In this document: positions 1 through 7,715 of the stretch, piece by piece | Numbering within the stretch: the stretch's first letter is position 1 | Layout: every line of letters starts with the position of its first letter | Source of the DNA: Nonomuraea dietziae | GTDB taxonomy: Bacteria > Actinomycetota > Actinomycetes > Streptosporangiales > Streptosporangiaceae | Direction: 5' to 3' | Length of the DNA: 64,000 nt | Assembly (NCBI RefSeq): GCF_014195505.1 | Contig: NZ_JACIBV010000001.1 | Span: forward strand, 2,232,001-2,296,000 | Position numbers and translations under genes: made by a program | Notes under the pieces: generated by a model | Database searches by the model: none | What the model was told of the DNA's origin: nothing | What the model saw: the letters and a program-made list of their open reading frames with translations, nothing else

Positions 1-926
1 GGCAGCGGCTCGCCCGCGGCCACCCGGACCTGCAGCTCCACCAGGTCGAGGCCGGTGACCAGCTCGGTCACGGGGTGCTCGACCTGCAGCCTGGTGTTCA
101 TCTCCATGAAGTGGTAGTCGCCCGAGCGCCCGTCGACGATGAACTCGACGGTGCCCGCGCCGGTGTAGCCGACCGAGCGGGCCGCCTCGACGGCCGCCGC
201 CCCCATCGCCTGGCGCCTCTCGGCGGTGACGAAGGGCGAGGGCGCCTCCTCGATGATCTTCTGGTGGCGGCGCTGGAGGCTGCACTCGCGCTCGCCCAGG
301 TGCACGACGTTGCCGTGCGCGTCGGCGAGCACCTGGATCTCGATGTGCCTGGGGTTCTCGATGTAGCGCTCGATCAGCAGGGTGCCGTCGCCGAAGGCCG
401 CCTCCGCCGTACGGCGGGCGGAGGCGAGCGCCTCGGGCAGCTCGGCCGCCGACCGCACCAGCACCATGCCCTTGCCGCCGCCGCCGGCCGACGGCTTGAT
501 CAGCGCGGGGAAGTCGTTCCACGAGGCCAGGTCGGAGATGCCGCCGGGCACGACGGGCACGCCCGCCGCCGCGACGGTCCGCTTGGCGCGGATCTTGTCG
601 CCCATCGCCTCGATCGCCTCGGCGGGCGGGCCGATGAAGGCCAGGCCCTCGGCCGCGCACCTGCGGGCGAACTCGGCGTTCTCGGCCAGGAACCCGTAGC
701 CGGGGTGGACGGCCTGCGCCCCCGACGACTGCGCCGCCGCGATCACCGCCTCCATGTCCAGGTATCTCGGGACCCGGAGCGCGTGGTCGGCCAGGCGCAC
801 GTGGAGCGCGCCCGCGTCCGCCTCGACGTAGACGGCGACCGAGGCGATGCCCATGGAGCGGAGCGTGCGGATGATCCGCACGGCGATCTCGCCCCTGTTC
901 GCGATCAGTACGGTGCTGAACATCAT
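1..926 (-). CDS. Acyl-CoA carboxylase alpha chain, biotin carboxylase part (partial)
   Basis: The N-terminal ~308 residues of a biotin carboxylase; the gene continues past the left edge, so the C-terminal biotin-carrier domain is not visible. It starts ATG at 926 (a second ATG lies at 923) with [16 protein letters not shown], typical of the biotin carboxylase N-terminal domain. The ATP-grasp glycine loop SAGGGGKGM is present, as are [22 protein letters not shown] and [15 protein letters not shown] with its metal and active-site residues. The family carboxylates biotin with ATP and bicarbonate. The start overlaps the stop of the upstream beta chain by one base (TGATG), so the subunits are translationally coupled. 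The beta partner points to methylcrotonyl-CoA carboxylase of leucine catabolism. Confidence 0.93.
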   Translation of the reverse strand, partial: MMFSTVLIANRGEIAVRIIRTLRSMGIASVAVYVEADAGALHVRLADHALRVPRYLDMEAVIAAAQSSGAQAVHPGYGFLAENAEFARRCAAEGLAFIGPPAEAIEAMGDKIRAKRTVAAAGVPVVPGGISDLASWNDFPALIKPSAGGGGKGMVLVRSAAELPEALASARRTAEAAFGDGTLLIERYIENPRHIEIQVLADAHGNVVHLGERECSLQRRHQKIIEEAPSPFVTAERRQAMGAAAVEAARSVGYTGAGTVEFIVDGRSGDYHFMEMNTRLQVEHPVTELVTGLDLVELQVRVAAGEPL

Positions 927-2467
927 CACATCCGGAAGACGCCGTAGCCGATGGGGTCGAGCGGCGCGTTGGCCGCCGCCGACAGCCCGAGTCCGAGGAC
1001 GGTGCGGGTGTCGATGGGGTCGATCACCCCGTCGTCCCAGAGCCTGGCCGTCGAGTAGTAGGGGTTGCCCTGGTGCTCGTACTGCGCCCTGATGGCGTCG
1101 GCGTCCGCGTTGCCGACCGTGGTGAGCACGGTGGCCGCCTGCTCGCCGCCCATCACCGAGATGCGGGCGTTCGGCCACATCCACAGGAACCTGGGCGAGT
1201 ATGCCCTGCCCGCCATCGCGTAGTTGCCCGCGCCGAACGACCCGCCGATCACGACGGTGAACTTCGGCACCCGCGCGCACGACACCGCGGTCACCATCTT
1301 CGCGCCGTGCTTGGCGATGCCGCCTGCCTCGTAGGCCTTGCCGACCATGAAGCCGCTGATGTTCTGCAGGAAGACCAGGGGAATCTTCCGCCGGTCGCAC
1401 AGCTCGATGAAGTGCGCGCCCTTCAGCGCCGACTCGCTGAACAGGATGCCGTTGTTGGCCACGATCCCGACGGGGTGGCCGTGGATGTGGGCGAAGCCCG
1501 TGACCAGCGTGGTGCCGTACTCGGCCTTGAACTCCAGGAAGCGGGAGCCGTCGACGATCCGTCGCACCACCTCGCGCACGTCGTACGGCGTGCGGGGGTC
1601 GGGCGGCACGATGCCGTACAGCTCCTGCGGGTCTAGGTGCGGCTCCTCCGGGTCGGCGCGCTGCCACGGCGAGTCGGACCTGGGAGCGAGCGTGGCGACG
1701 ATGTCGCGGACGATGGCCAGCGCGTGCGCGTCGTCCTCGGCGAGGTGGTCGGTGACGCCGCTGACGCGGGCGTGCAGGTCGCCCCCTCCGAGCTCCTCGG
1801 CGGTGACCTCCTCGCCGGTGGCGGCCTTCACCAGCGGGGGCCCGCCGAGGAAGATCGTGCCCTGCTCGCGCACGATGACGGCCTCGTCGCTCATCGCGGG
1901 GACGTAGGCGCCGCCTGCCGTGCAGGAGCCGAGGACGGCGGCGATCTGCGGGATGCCGCGCGCCGACATCGTCGCCTGGTTGTAGAAGATGCGGCCGAAG
2001 TGCTCGCGGTCGGGGAAGACCTCGTCCTGCTTGGGAAGGAACGCGCCGCCCGAGTCGACCAGGTAGAGGCAGGGCAGGTGGTTCTGCAGCGCCACCTCCT
2101 GCGCCCTGAGGTGCTTCTTGACGGTCATCGGGTAGTAGGTGCCGCCCTTGACCGTGGCGTCGTTGGCCACGACCACGCACTCGCGGCCCGAGACCCTGCC
2201 CACTCCCGTGATGATGCCCGCGGCGGGGGCCTGATCGTCGTAGAGGCCGTTGGCGGCCAGCGGCGACAGCTCCAGGAAGCGGGAGCCGGGATCGAGCAGC
2301 CCGTCGACCCTGTCGCGTGGCAGCAGCTTGCCTCGCTCGACGTGACGCTGCCTGGAGCGCTCGGGTCCACCCTTGGCGGCCTCAGCCAGGCGCTCGCGCA
2401 GCTCGGCCGCCAGCCGCTCGTTGACCTCGGCGTTGCGCTTGAACATGCCCTGAAGGTTAATCATCAT
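926..2467 (-). CDS. Acyl-CoA carboxylase beta chain, methylcrotonyl-CoA type
   Basis: A 513-residue carboxyltransferase, full length for the family. It transfers CO2 from carboxybiotin to an acyl-CoA. The N-terminal crotonase-like half carries [15 protein letters not shown] and the C-terminal half carries [17 protein letters not shown]. Both, together with the glycine-rich [17 protein letters not shown] segment, are characteristic of 3-methylcrotonyl-CoA carboxylase beta rather than propionyl-CoA carboxylase; this subtype call comes from motif recall. Two ATG starts are possible (2467 and 2464), and a palindrome overlaps them. It is the first gene of the operon with the biotin carboxylase, and is divergent from a TetR gene that probably controls it. 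Confidence 0.93.
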   Translation of the reverse strand: MMINLQGMFKRNAEVNERLAAELRERLAEAAKGGPERSRQRHVERGKLLPRDRVDGLLDPGSRFLELSPLAANGLYDDQAPAAGIITGVGRVSGRECVVVANDATVKGGTYYPMTVKKHLRAQEVALQNHLPCLYLVDSGGAFLPKQDEVFPDREHFGRIFYNQATMSARGIPQIAAVLGSCTAGGAYVPAMSDEAVIVREQGTIFLGGPPLVKAATGEEVTAEELGGGDLHARVSGVTDHLAEDDAHALAIVRDIVATLAPRSDSPWQRADPEEPHLDPQELYGIVPPDPRTPYDVREVVRRIVDGSRFLEFKAEYGTTLVTGFAHIHGHPVGIVANNGILFSESALKGAHFIELCDRRKIPLVFLQNISGFMVGKAYEAGGIAKHGAKMVTAVSCARVPKFTVVIGGSFGAGNYAMAGRAYSPRFLWMWPNARISVMGGEQAATVLTTVGNADADAIRAQYEHQGNPYYSTARLWDDGVIDPIDTRTVLGLGLSAAANAPLDPIGYGVFRM

Positions 2468-2471
2468 TAAC
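2456..2471. promoter_or_regulatory. Palindromic operator candidate GTTAA-N6-TTAAC (copy 1)
   Basis: A 16-bp inverted repeat with perfect GTTAAT/ATTAAC arms around CATC covers the start codon of the carboxylase beta gene, 22 bp before the TetR start. The same GTTAA-N6-TTAAC pattern recurs at 3059-3074, just past the TetR gene. TetR regulators usually bind palindromes of this kind next to their own gene, so this is the probable operator for the divergent pair. This is inference from symmetry and position. Confidence 0.6.
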
Positions 2472-2493
2472 GTCTGTGTCTAGAATGTGAGAT

Positions 2494-3063
2494 GTGAGAA
2501 CTCCTACCCGGAATCGCCGCGTCGAGATCCTGGAGGCCGCGGCGACCCTGTTCGCCGCCCGCGGCTACCACGGCGTGTCCATCGAGGACATCGGCGGCGC
2601 GGTAGGCGTCTCAGGCCCCGCGCTCTACCGGCACTTCAGCGGCAAGGAGGCCCTGCTGGCCGAGATGCTCACCGACGTGAGCACCCGCCTGCGCGAGGCG
2701 GCGGTCGCCGTCGTCACCGCCGCGCAGGATCCCGCCCAGGCGCTGGAAGCCCTGCTCGACACCCAGATCACGTTCGCGCTCGAGCAGCCCGCGCTGATCA
2801 CGGTGCACGACAGGGAGCTGGGCAACGTGCCCGAGCCGCAGCGGCGGCAGATCAGGCGCCTGCAGCGGCTCTACGTCGAGGAGTGGGTGACCGTCCTGGC
2901 CGAGCTGCACCCCGGCTGCCCGCCTCCGCGCCTGCGGGCCGCGACCCACGCGGCCTTCGGGCTGCTCAACTCGACGCCGCACAGCGCGGGCGAGCTGCCG
3001 CCCGAGGCGATGAGGGAGGTGCTGCGCGCGATGGCGCGCGCGGGCCTCTCCACTCTTAGTTAA
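2494..3063 (+). CDS. TetR-family transcriptional regulator
   Basis: A 189-residue TetR regulator starting at GTG 2494. The N-terminal HTH is clear at residues ~10-55 (ILEAAATLFAARGYHG, GVSGPALYRHFSGKEAL); the rest is the helical ligand-binding domain. It is divergent from the carboxylase genes with only 26 bp between starts, so it most likely represses them and responds to an acyl-CoA or a related leucine or fatty-acid intermediate. The ligand is not deducible from sequence. Matching 16-bp palindromes lie before and at the end of the gene, suggesting autoregulation plus control of what follows. Confidence 0.92.
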   Translation: MRTPTRNRRVEILEAAATLFAARGYHGVSIEDIGGAVGVSGPALYRHFSGKEALLAEMLTDVSTRLREAAVAVVTAAQDPAQALEALLDTQITFALEQPALITVHDRELGNVPEPQRRQIRRLQRLYVEEWVTVLAELHPGCPPPRLRAATHAAFGLLNSTPHSAGELPPEAMREVLRAMARAGLSTLS

Positions 3064-3074
3064 CGGCTCTTAAC
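3059..3074. promoter_or_regulatory. Palindromic operator candidate GTTAA-N6-TTAAC (copy 2)
   Basis: The second copy of the 16-bp pattern, GTTAA-CGGCTC-TTAAC. It overlaps the TAA stop of the TetR gene. Arm sequence and spacing equal those at 2456-2471 while the spacer differs, which favours a conserved protein-binding site over chance. Confidence 0.5.
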
Positions 3075-3096
3075 ATGCTTGTCGTCCTGAAGATCT

Positions 3097-3106
3097 AGAT
3101 ATATCT
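3097..3106. promoter_or_regulatory. AT-rich palindrome AGATATATCT, likely PadR-type operator/promoter
   Basis: A perfect 10-bp palindrome in an AT-rich patch, followed by TTGACAGT, lies directly upstream of the PadR-like fragment. PadR genes are commonly preceded by autoregulatory AT-rich palindromes, so this may be the surviving control region of the decayed regulator. Confidence 0.4.
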
Positions 3107-3138
3107 TTGCGCTATCTTGACAGTAGGGGCAGACAGGC

Positions 3139-3300
3139 ATGCGAGACTTCGCGCCCGGCTCGGTCCACCCCGCGCTGCAGCGGCTCGAGGACGAAGGGCT
3201 GCCGGTCGGCGAGGAGCGCGGCGGCGGCCGCGCCTACCGGCTCACCGAACGAGGGCGCGCCCACCTGAGCGAGCGCGCGCAGCCCTGTTCAGGAGACCCG
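3139..3300 (+). pseudogene. PadR-family regulator remnant (winged-helix core only)
   Basis: About 50 codons contain the middle of a PadR winged helix: GSVHPALQRLEDEGL then EERGGGRAYRLTERGRAHL (recognition helix and wing). The usual ~35-residue N-terminus and the C-terminal dimerisation helices are missing. It stays in frame with the downstream ABC ATPase without a stop, so it could be translated as a 65-residue N-terminal extension. However, the ATPase has its own good ribosome site (GGAGGG) and ATG at 3334. PadR genes normally precede DrrAB-like exporters and repress them, so this looks like an internally deleted cognate repressor. Confidence 0.65.
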
Positions 3301-3333
3301 CAGATCCATCTTCACGATTCCGGCGGAGGGCGA

Positions 3334-4299
3334 ATGAGCGCGGTCACGGTGAAGGGTCTGAAGAAGACCTACGGCAAGGTCGAAGCCGTCAAGGGCGTCG
3401 ACTTCGAGGTGCGGCCGGGCGAGGTCTTCGGCTTCCTCGGACCGAACGGCGCCGGCAAGACCACGACGATCAGCATGCTGTGCACGCTGGTCAACCCCAC
3501 GGGTGGTAGCGCCAGCGTCGCGGGTCACGACGTGGTCAGGGAGCGCGACGAGGTGCGGCGCAACATCGGCCTGGTCTTCCAGGACCCGACGCTCGACGGC
3601 TACCTGACCGCCGAGCAGAACCTCCGCTTCCACGCCGAGCTGTACGGCGTGCCCAAGCAGCTGGTGGCCGACCGCATCAGGCAGGTCATGGAGATGGTCG
3701 CGCTGTGGGACCGCAAGGACGCCAAGGTGATGACGTTCTCCGGCGGCATGAAGCGGCGCCTGGAGATCGCGCGGGGTCTGCTGCACTCCCCTCGCGTGCT
3801 CTTCCTGGACGAGCCGACCGTCGGCCTCGACCCGCAGACCAGGTCCGCCATCTGGGGCTACATCAACAAGCTGCGTCACAAGGAGGACATCACCATCTTC
3901 ATGACGACGCACTACATGGACGAGGCCGAGTACTGCGACAGGATCGCCATCATCGACCACGGTGAGATCGTCGTCATCGACTCCCCCGAGGCGCTGAAGG
4001 CCAGCGTCGGCAAGGACAGGGTGCAGATCCACACCGGCGACGACGCCCTGGCGATCGTGGCGCTGCGCGACAGGTTCGGCATCGAGGCCGCCGTCCACGA
4101 GGGCGCCGTGACGTTCGCGGTCGCCTCGGGCGAGGAGTTCGTGCCGCGCCTGTTCGCCGAGCTCGGGCTGTCCATCAAGTCGGTGAGCGTGTCGAGGCCT
4201 TCTCTCGACGACGTGTTCATGTCCTACACGGGCTCGACGATCAGGGACGCCGAGTCGGGCTCGGGCAACGAGTGGATGAAGGCGATGGCGAGGCGATGA
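3334..4299 (+). CDS. DrrA-like ABC transporter ATP-binding protein
   Basis: A 321-residue ATPase. The start is set at ATG 3334 behind GGAGGG. Walker A GPNGAGKTT is at residues ~36-44, the Q-loop is VFQDPTLD, the signature is FSGGMKRR, Walker B is LFLDEPTVGLD, and the switch region is TTHYMDEAE. The ~80-residue C-terminal extension is typical of daunorubicin-resistance DrrA ATPases, which power export of hydrophobic compounds or lipids. The stop overlaps the permease start (ATGA), so the two form a transporter. Substrate unknown; a truncated PadR regulator lies immediately upstream. Confidence 0.94.
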   Translation: MSAVTVKGLKKTYGKVEAVKGVDFEVRPGEVFGFLGPNGAGKTTTISMLCTLVNPTGGSASVAGHDVVRERDEVRRNIGLVFQDPTLDGYLTAEQNLRFHAELYGVPKQLVADRIRQVMEMVALWDRKDAKVMTFSGGMKRRLEIARGLLHSPRVLFLDEPTVGLDPQTRSAIWGYINKLRHKEDITIFMTTHYMDEAEYCDRIAIIDHGEIVVIDSPEALKASVGKDRVQIHTGDDALAIVALRDRFGIEAAVHEGAVTFAVASGEEFVPRLFAELGLSIKSVSVSRPSLDDVFMSYTGSTIRDAESGSGNEWMKAMARR

Positions 4300-5153
4300 T
4301 GGCGGCAGACGTGGCGAACGTCCGGATCCCCGCACGCGGAACCGGCCACGACCTGCGGGCGATCAAGGTGGTGCTGCACAGGGAGATGCTGCGCTTCCTC
4401 AGCGACCGCACGCGCATGCTGTCGATGCTGATCCAGCCGGTGCTCTGGCTGTTCGTGATGGGCACGGGCCTCGGCACGCTGGTGAGCGGCTCGATCCCCG
4501 GCGTCGACTTCCGCACCTTCATGTACCCGGGCATGATCTCGATGACGGTCATCATGACCGCGATGTTCTCCGCGGGCTCGATCGTGTGGGACAGGGAGTT
4601 CGGCTTCCTGCGGGAGATGCTCGTGGCGCCGGTCTCGCGGGGCGCGATCGTGGTCGGCAAGTGCCTCGGCGGGGCGGTGGTGGCCTGCGGGCAGGGCCTC
4701 ATCATCCTGGCGATGGCCGGCCTCGTGGGCGTGCCGTACTCACCGGGGTTGATGCTGACGCTGCTCGGGGAGATGTTCCTCGCGGCGTTCACGATCACCG
4801 CCTTCGGCGTCACGCTGGCCGCCCGCATGCGCAACATGCAGACCTTCTTCGGCCTGATGCAGATGGCGATCATGCCGATGATGTTCCTGTCGGGCGCGAT
4901 GTTCCCGCTGGCCAACCTGCCCTCGTGGCTCCACGTGCTGACCACGGTCAATCCGCTCACCTACGCCGTCGACCCCATGCGGCAGGCGGTCTTCGCCCAT
5001 CTCGACATCCCGCCGCAGGTGAACGCGGTGCTCAACCCCGGCGTGGAGTGGTTCGGCTGGCAGGTGCCCGTGGGCGTCGAGCTCGGCCTGGTGGCGCTGG
5101 TCGGCGCTGCCCTGCTGGGCATCGCGGTCGCGCAGTTCAAGAGGGCCGATTGA
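4296..5153 (+). CDS. ABC-2 type (DrrB-like) transporter permease
   Basis: A 285-residue membrane protein with six predicted transmembrane segments and the ABC-2 permease core (VWDREFGFLREMLVAPVSR and MFLSGAMFPLANLP). It partners the ATPase whose stop it overlaps; ATG 4296 was chosen for that ATGA overlap (ATG 4299 is an alternative). The TGA stop coincides with the TTGAC boundary of the IS605-type right end, so the element sits flush against the 3' end. The C-terminus (AVAQFKRAD) looks complete, so the insertion did not obviously disrupt the gene. Confidence 0.92.
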   Translation: MMAADVANVRIPARGTGHDLRAIKVVLHREMLRFLSDRTRMLSMLIQPVLWLFVMGTGLGTLVSGSIPGVDFRTFMYPGMISMTVIMTAMFSAGSIVWDREFGFLREMLVAPVSRGAIVVGKCLGGAVVACGQGLIILAMAGLVGVPYSPGLMLTLLGEMFLAAFTITAFGVTLAARMRNMQTFFGLMQMAIMPMMFLSGAMFPLANLPSWLHVLTTVNPLTYAVDPMRQAVFAHLDIPPQVNAVLNPGVEWFGWQVPVGVELGLVALVGAALLGIAVAQFKRAD

Positions 5154-5159
5154 CTTCCA

Positions 5160-5179
5160 CTCCGCCCTGAAGGACGGAG
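5160..5179 (-). repeat. Right-end hairpin of IS605-type element (omega-RNA 3' end region)
   Basis: Read on the minus strand, CTCCGTCC-TTCA-GGGCGGAG forms an 8-bp stem (one G-T wobble) with a TTCA loop. It is followed by TGGAAGTCAA up to the permease stop. This matches the conserved terminal hairpin of tnpB-encoding elements, which forms the 3' end of the omega RNA in active TnpB systems. Confidence 0.7.
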
Positions 5180-5219
5180 ATTCCGGTCTGCCGCGCGTGC
5201 GACTCCCGGCGGGTTACTG

Positions 5220-5944
5220 CTTCTTCGCGCGGCGCCGGAACAAGTCCCCTTCTCCTTGCGACTCAGCGCCTTCTGCGCCCGACGTAGTTTCTTGGCCGCG
5301 CGCCGCAGGATGCGCGGGTTGTCCACCTTCTCGCCGTCCGACACCACCGCGAAGTGCGTCAGCCCAAGGTCGATCCCGACCTCGCAATCCGTCTCGGGCA
5401 ACGGCTCGTCCGAAGTCTCGACCGCGAACGACGCGAAGTATCGGCCGGCGCTGTCCTTGATCACTGTCACCGATGACGGCTCGGACGGCAGCGACCGCGA
5501 CCAGCGGACCGGCACGTCTCCGATCTTCGGCAACCGCAGGTGGCCCGACTCGGTGACCGCGAATCGGGCGTTCTTGGTGAACCGGATCGCCTGCCGCGTG
5601 TCATGGCGTGACCGAAACCGGGGCGGGGCGACCTTTCGGCCTTTCCGCTTCCCGGACAGGGAGGAGAAGAAGTTGCGGTAGGCCGCGTTCAGGTCCGCGA
5701 GCGTCTGCTGGAGCAGCACCGCTGAGACCTCGCCCAGCCATGCCCGCTCCGGCGTCGCCTTTGCTTGTGTGATGACCCGCTTGGACAGGTCCCCATCACA
5801 GATGTACGGCAAGCCCTGCTCGCGGGCGTCCTGCCGCGCTCGCAGTGCGTCGTTGAACACCACGCGGGCGCACCCGAACGCATTGGCCAGCGCGGCACGC
5901 TGGTCGGCGTCGGGATACATCCGGTAGTTGTAACGAAGCCGCAC
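5220..5944 (-). pseudogene. tnpB: Truncated TnpB (IS605 OrfB) RNA-guided nuclease remnant
   Basis: Starts at GTG 5944 with RLRYNYRMYPDADQRAALA and FGCARVVFNDAL, the TnpB N-terminal HTH. It continues through SAVLLQQTLADLNAAYRNFF and reaches the first RuvC motif VGIDLGLTHFAV. It keeps DNPRILRRAAKKLRRAQKALSRKEKG and then loses homology near 5220. The rest of RuvC (catalytic Glu and second Asp) and the zinc ribbon are missing, so it cannot be an active nuclease. About 240 of ~400 residues remain. Reading continues by chance into the permease gene antisense. Confidence 0.85.
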
Positions 5945-5966
5945 CCGCTGATCATCTCATTGGTCT

Positions 5967-6150
5967 ATGGCCGAACATGAAGACATAGGGCGTCTCCTCC
6001 CGCAGGAATGCGCACCGAGTTCCCTGAACTGGCCCGCCACCACTACCGGGCGAACAAGCTGTGGTCGGGCTCCTCCTTCGCCGGGTCGGTGGGCGGCGCA
6101 CCGATCAGCGTCCTGTGCCAGTACATCGAGCAGCACAACCGTCCCGGTTA
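5967..6150 (+). pseudogene. tnpA: TnpA (Y1 transposase) remnant with internal deletion and frameshift
   Basis: A probable N-terminus (MAEHEDI at 5967) is joined directly to C-terminal sequence: GVSSRR in the +1 frame, then a further one-base shift into MRTEFPELARHHYRANKLW, SSFAGSVGGAPISVL and QYIEQHNRPG ending at 6150. Those segments are typical of the IS200/IS605 TnpA C-terminus. The HUH motif and catalytic Tyr region are deleted. It diverges from the tnpB remnant. Confidence 0.75.
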
Positions 6151-6185
6151 GGACACGCTCAGGCCCCAGGGGGCCTTCCCGCGCG

Positions 6186-6258
6186 GGCCTTCACCTCAGG
6201 CCTGAAGGCCGGAGCACTGGCCCGCATTCTGGTAGCTCCATCGTCCGAAAGGACGATG
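6186..6258. repeat. Left-end subterminal hairpins of the IS605-type relic
   Basis: Two perfect stem-loops: GGCCTTCA / TGAAGGCC at 6186-6210 (9-nt loop), and CATCGTCC-GAAA-GGACGATG at 6239-6258, a GNRA tetraloop hairpin. The first resembles subterminal structures recognised by Y1 transposases; the second could also terminate transcription leaving the element. Confidence 0.45.
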
Positions 6259-6314
6259 CGGGGGCGCCGTCCAGGTCGATGCCGCGGCTCCCGCCCCGCG
6301 GCGAGGCTTGCGGC

Positions 6315-7019
6315 ATGACAGCCATACGAGTCAGCGCACTGCGCAAGACGTACGGAGCGAACGTCGCCGTAGACGACGTGTCGTTCACCGTGAGCGCCGG
6401 GGAGACCTTCGGCGTCGTCGGACACAACGGGGCGGGCAAGACGAGCACGGTCGAGTGCCTGTCGGGCCTGCGCCGCCCCGACGGGGGATCGATCGAGGTG
6501 CTCGGGCTCGACCCCGCGCGCCGCCGCCGCGCGCTCGCCGAGCGCATCGGCGTCCAGCTCCAGGAGGCGGGCCTGCCCGACCGGCTCAAGGTCGCCGAGG
6601 CGCTCAGGCTCTTCGCCGCCTTCTACCGCCGCCCCGACGACTGGCGGCAGGTGATGGAGCGCTGGGGGCTCGCCCCGCTGGCCCGCAAGGCCTACGGCGA
6701 CCTGTCGGGCGGTCAGCGCCAGCGCCTGCAGATCGCGCTGGCCCTGGTGGGCAGCCCTGAACTGGTGATACTCGACGAGCTCACCACCGGGCTCGACCCC
6801 GTCGCCAGGCGGGAGACCTGGGCGCTGGTGGGCGAGCTCAAGGCCGCGGGCGTCACGGTGGTGCTGGTCAGCCACTTCATGGACGAGGCCGAGGCGTTGT
6901 GCGACAGGATCGCCGTCTTCGCCAGGGGAAGGATCATCTCGCTCGGAACGGCCGCCGAGCTCATGACCGCCACGGGGACGAACTCCCTGGACGAGGCCTA
7001 CCTGGAGCTGGTCCGATGA
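6315..7019 (+). CDS. ABC transporter ATP-binding protein (short DrrA type)
   Basis: A 234-residue ATPase. Walker A is GHNGAGKTS, signature LSGGQRQR, Walker B LVILDELTTGLDP (Leu-Thr where most have Pro-Thr), and the H-loop region is LVSHFMDEAEAL. It lacks the C-terminal extension of the first exporter ATPase. ATG 6315 was chosen because homology begins with IRVSALRKTYG. It overlaps the downstream permease by ATGA, and a histidine kinase and response regulator follow in the same direction, so this is a regulated exporter of unknown substrate, possibly a peptide or antibiotic. Confidence 0.93.
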   Translation: MTAIRVSALRKTYGANVAVDDVSFTVSAGETFGVVGHNGAGKTSTVECLSGLRRPDGGSIEVLGLDPARRRRALAERIGVQLQEAGLPDRLKVAEALRLFAAFYRRPDDWRQVMERWGLAPLARKAYGDLSGGQRQRLQIALALVGSPELVILDELTTGLDPVARRETWALVGELKAAGVTVVLVSHFMDEAEALCDRIAVFARGRIISLGTAAELMTATGTNSLDEAYLELVR

Positions 7020-7714
7020 GAGCCTTCGCCCGGATGTCGGCGACCGAGCTGACCCTGCTGTCCCGCGACCCCGGCACGCTGTTCTTCATGGTGGCCTTCC
7101 CCCTGATGCTGCTGGTGCTGCACACCGGCAGCGAGAGGATCGCGGTCCTCGTGCCGAGCTACCTGGCCATGATCCTGGCCATCGGCGGCATCTCCGCGCT
7201 TCCCGGGTTCGTCGTGACCTACCGCGAGCGCAAGGTGCTGCGCCGCCTGGCCACCACGCCGATCGCGCCGCTGGCCGTCCTGGCCGCGCAGGTGGTGGCG
7301 CAGCTGGTCATGGGGCTGGCGGGCGCGGCCATCATCGTGGTCGCGGCGCTGGCCGCCTTCGGGGTGGACGCTCCCGCCCATCCGGCCCCGCTGGCCCTGG
7401 CCTTCGTGCTGACCGTGCTGATGACCTGCTCGCTCGGGTTCCTGATCGCCGCCGTCGCCCGCACGGTCAGGGTGGCCGACCTGCTCGGCCTGATGATCAT
7501 GTTTCCGATGATCTTCCTCAGCGGGGCGGCGATCCCCAGGGAGGGACTGCCCCCGTCGCTGCGCGCGATCGGCGAGTACCTGCCGCTCGGCCCGGCGGTC
7601 ACCGCGCTGCGCGAGGGCTGGGCGGGAACGCCGACGGCGCTTCCCCTGCTCGCGCTCACGGGGATAATCGTGGCGTCCACCGTCATTTCGGCCGCGCTGT
7701 TCCGCTGGGAGTGA
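7016..7714 (+). CDS. ABC-2 type transporter permease
   Basis: A 232-residue membrane protein, shorter than DrrB, with about five or six hydrophobic segments. It has the conserved YRERKVLRRLATTPI coupling segment and MIFLSGAAIPREGLPPSL near the C-terminal helices. The start at ATG 7016 overlaps the ATPase stop and a longer upstream reading is only a shadow. One base separates its stop from the histidine kinase start. Confidence 0.9.
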   Translation: MRAFARMSATELTLLSRDPGTLFFMVAFPLMLLVLHTGSERIAVLVPSYLAMILAIGGISALPGFVVTYRERKVLRRLATTPIAPLAVLAAQVVAQLVMGLAGAAIIVVAALAAFGVDAPAHPAPLALAFVLTVLMTCSLGFLIAAVARTVRVADLLGLMIMFPMIFLSGAAIPREGLPPSLRAIGEYLPLGPAVTALREGWAGTPTALPLLALTGIIVASTVISAALFRWE

Positions 7715-7715
7715 G

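Larger units (their letters stand above)
5150..6260 (-). mobile_element. Decayed IS200/IS605-family element (divergent tnpB and tnpA remnants)
   Basis: An approximately 1.1-kb relic. A tnpB fragment on the minus strand and a tnpA fragment on the plus strand diverge from 5944/5967, the IS605-like arrangement. Both genes are internally deleted. The tnpB-proximal end keeps the hairpin expected of the right end and omega-RNA 3' end (5160-5179), and the tnpA-proximal end keeps subterminal hairpins (6186-6210, 6239-6258). The exact left boundary is uncertain. It lies between two DrrAB-type operons. Confidence 0.8.

Noticed and set aside
4961..5219. C-terminal continuation of TnpB into the permease antisense strand
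   Set aside because: Homology stops near 5220; the remainder is the complement of the permease gene and element end.
5220..5944. A functional TnpB nuclease with guide RNA
   Set aside because: The RuvC Glu and second Asp and the zinc ribbon are missing, so only a relic is present.
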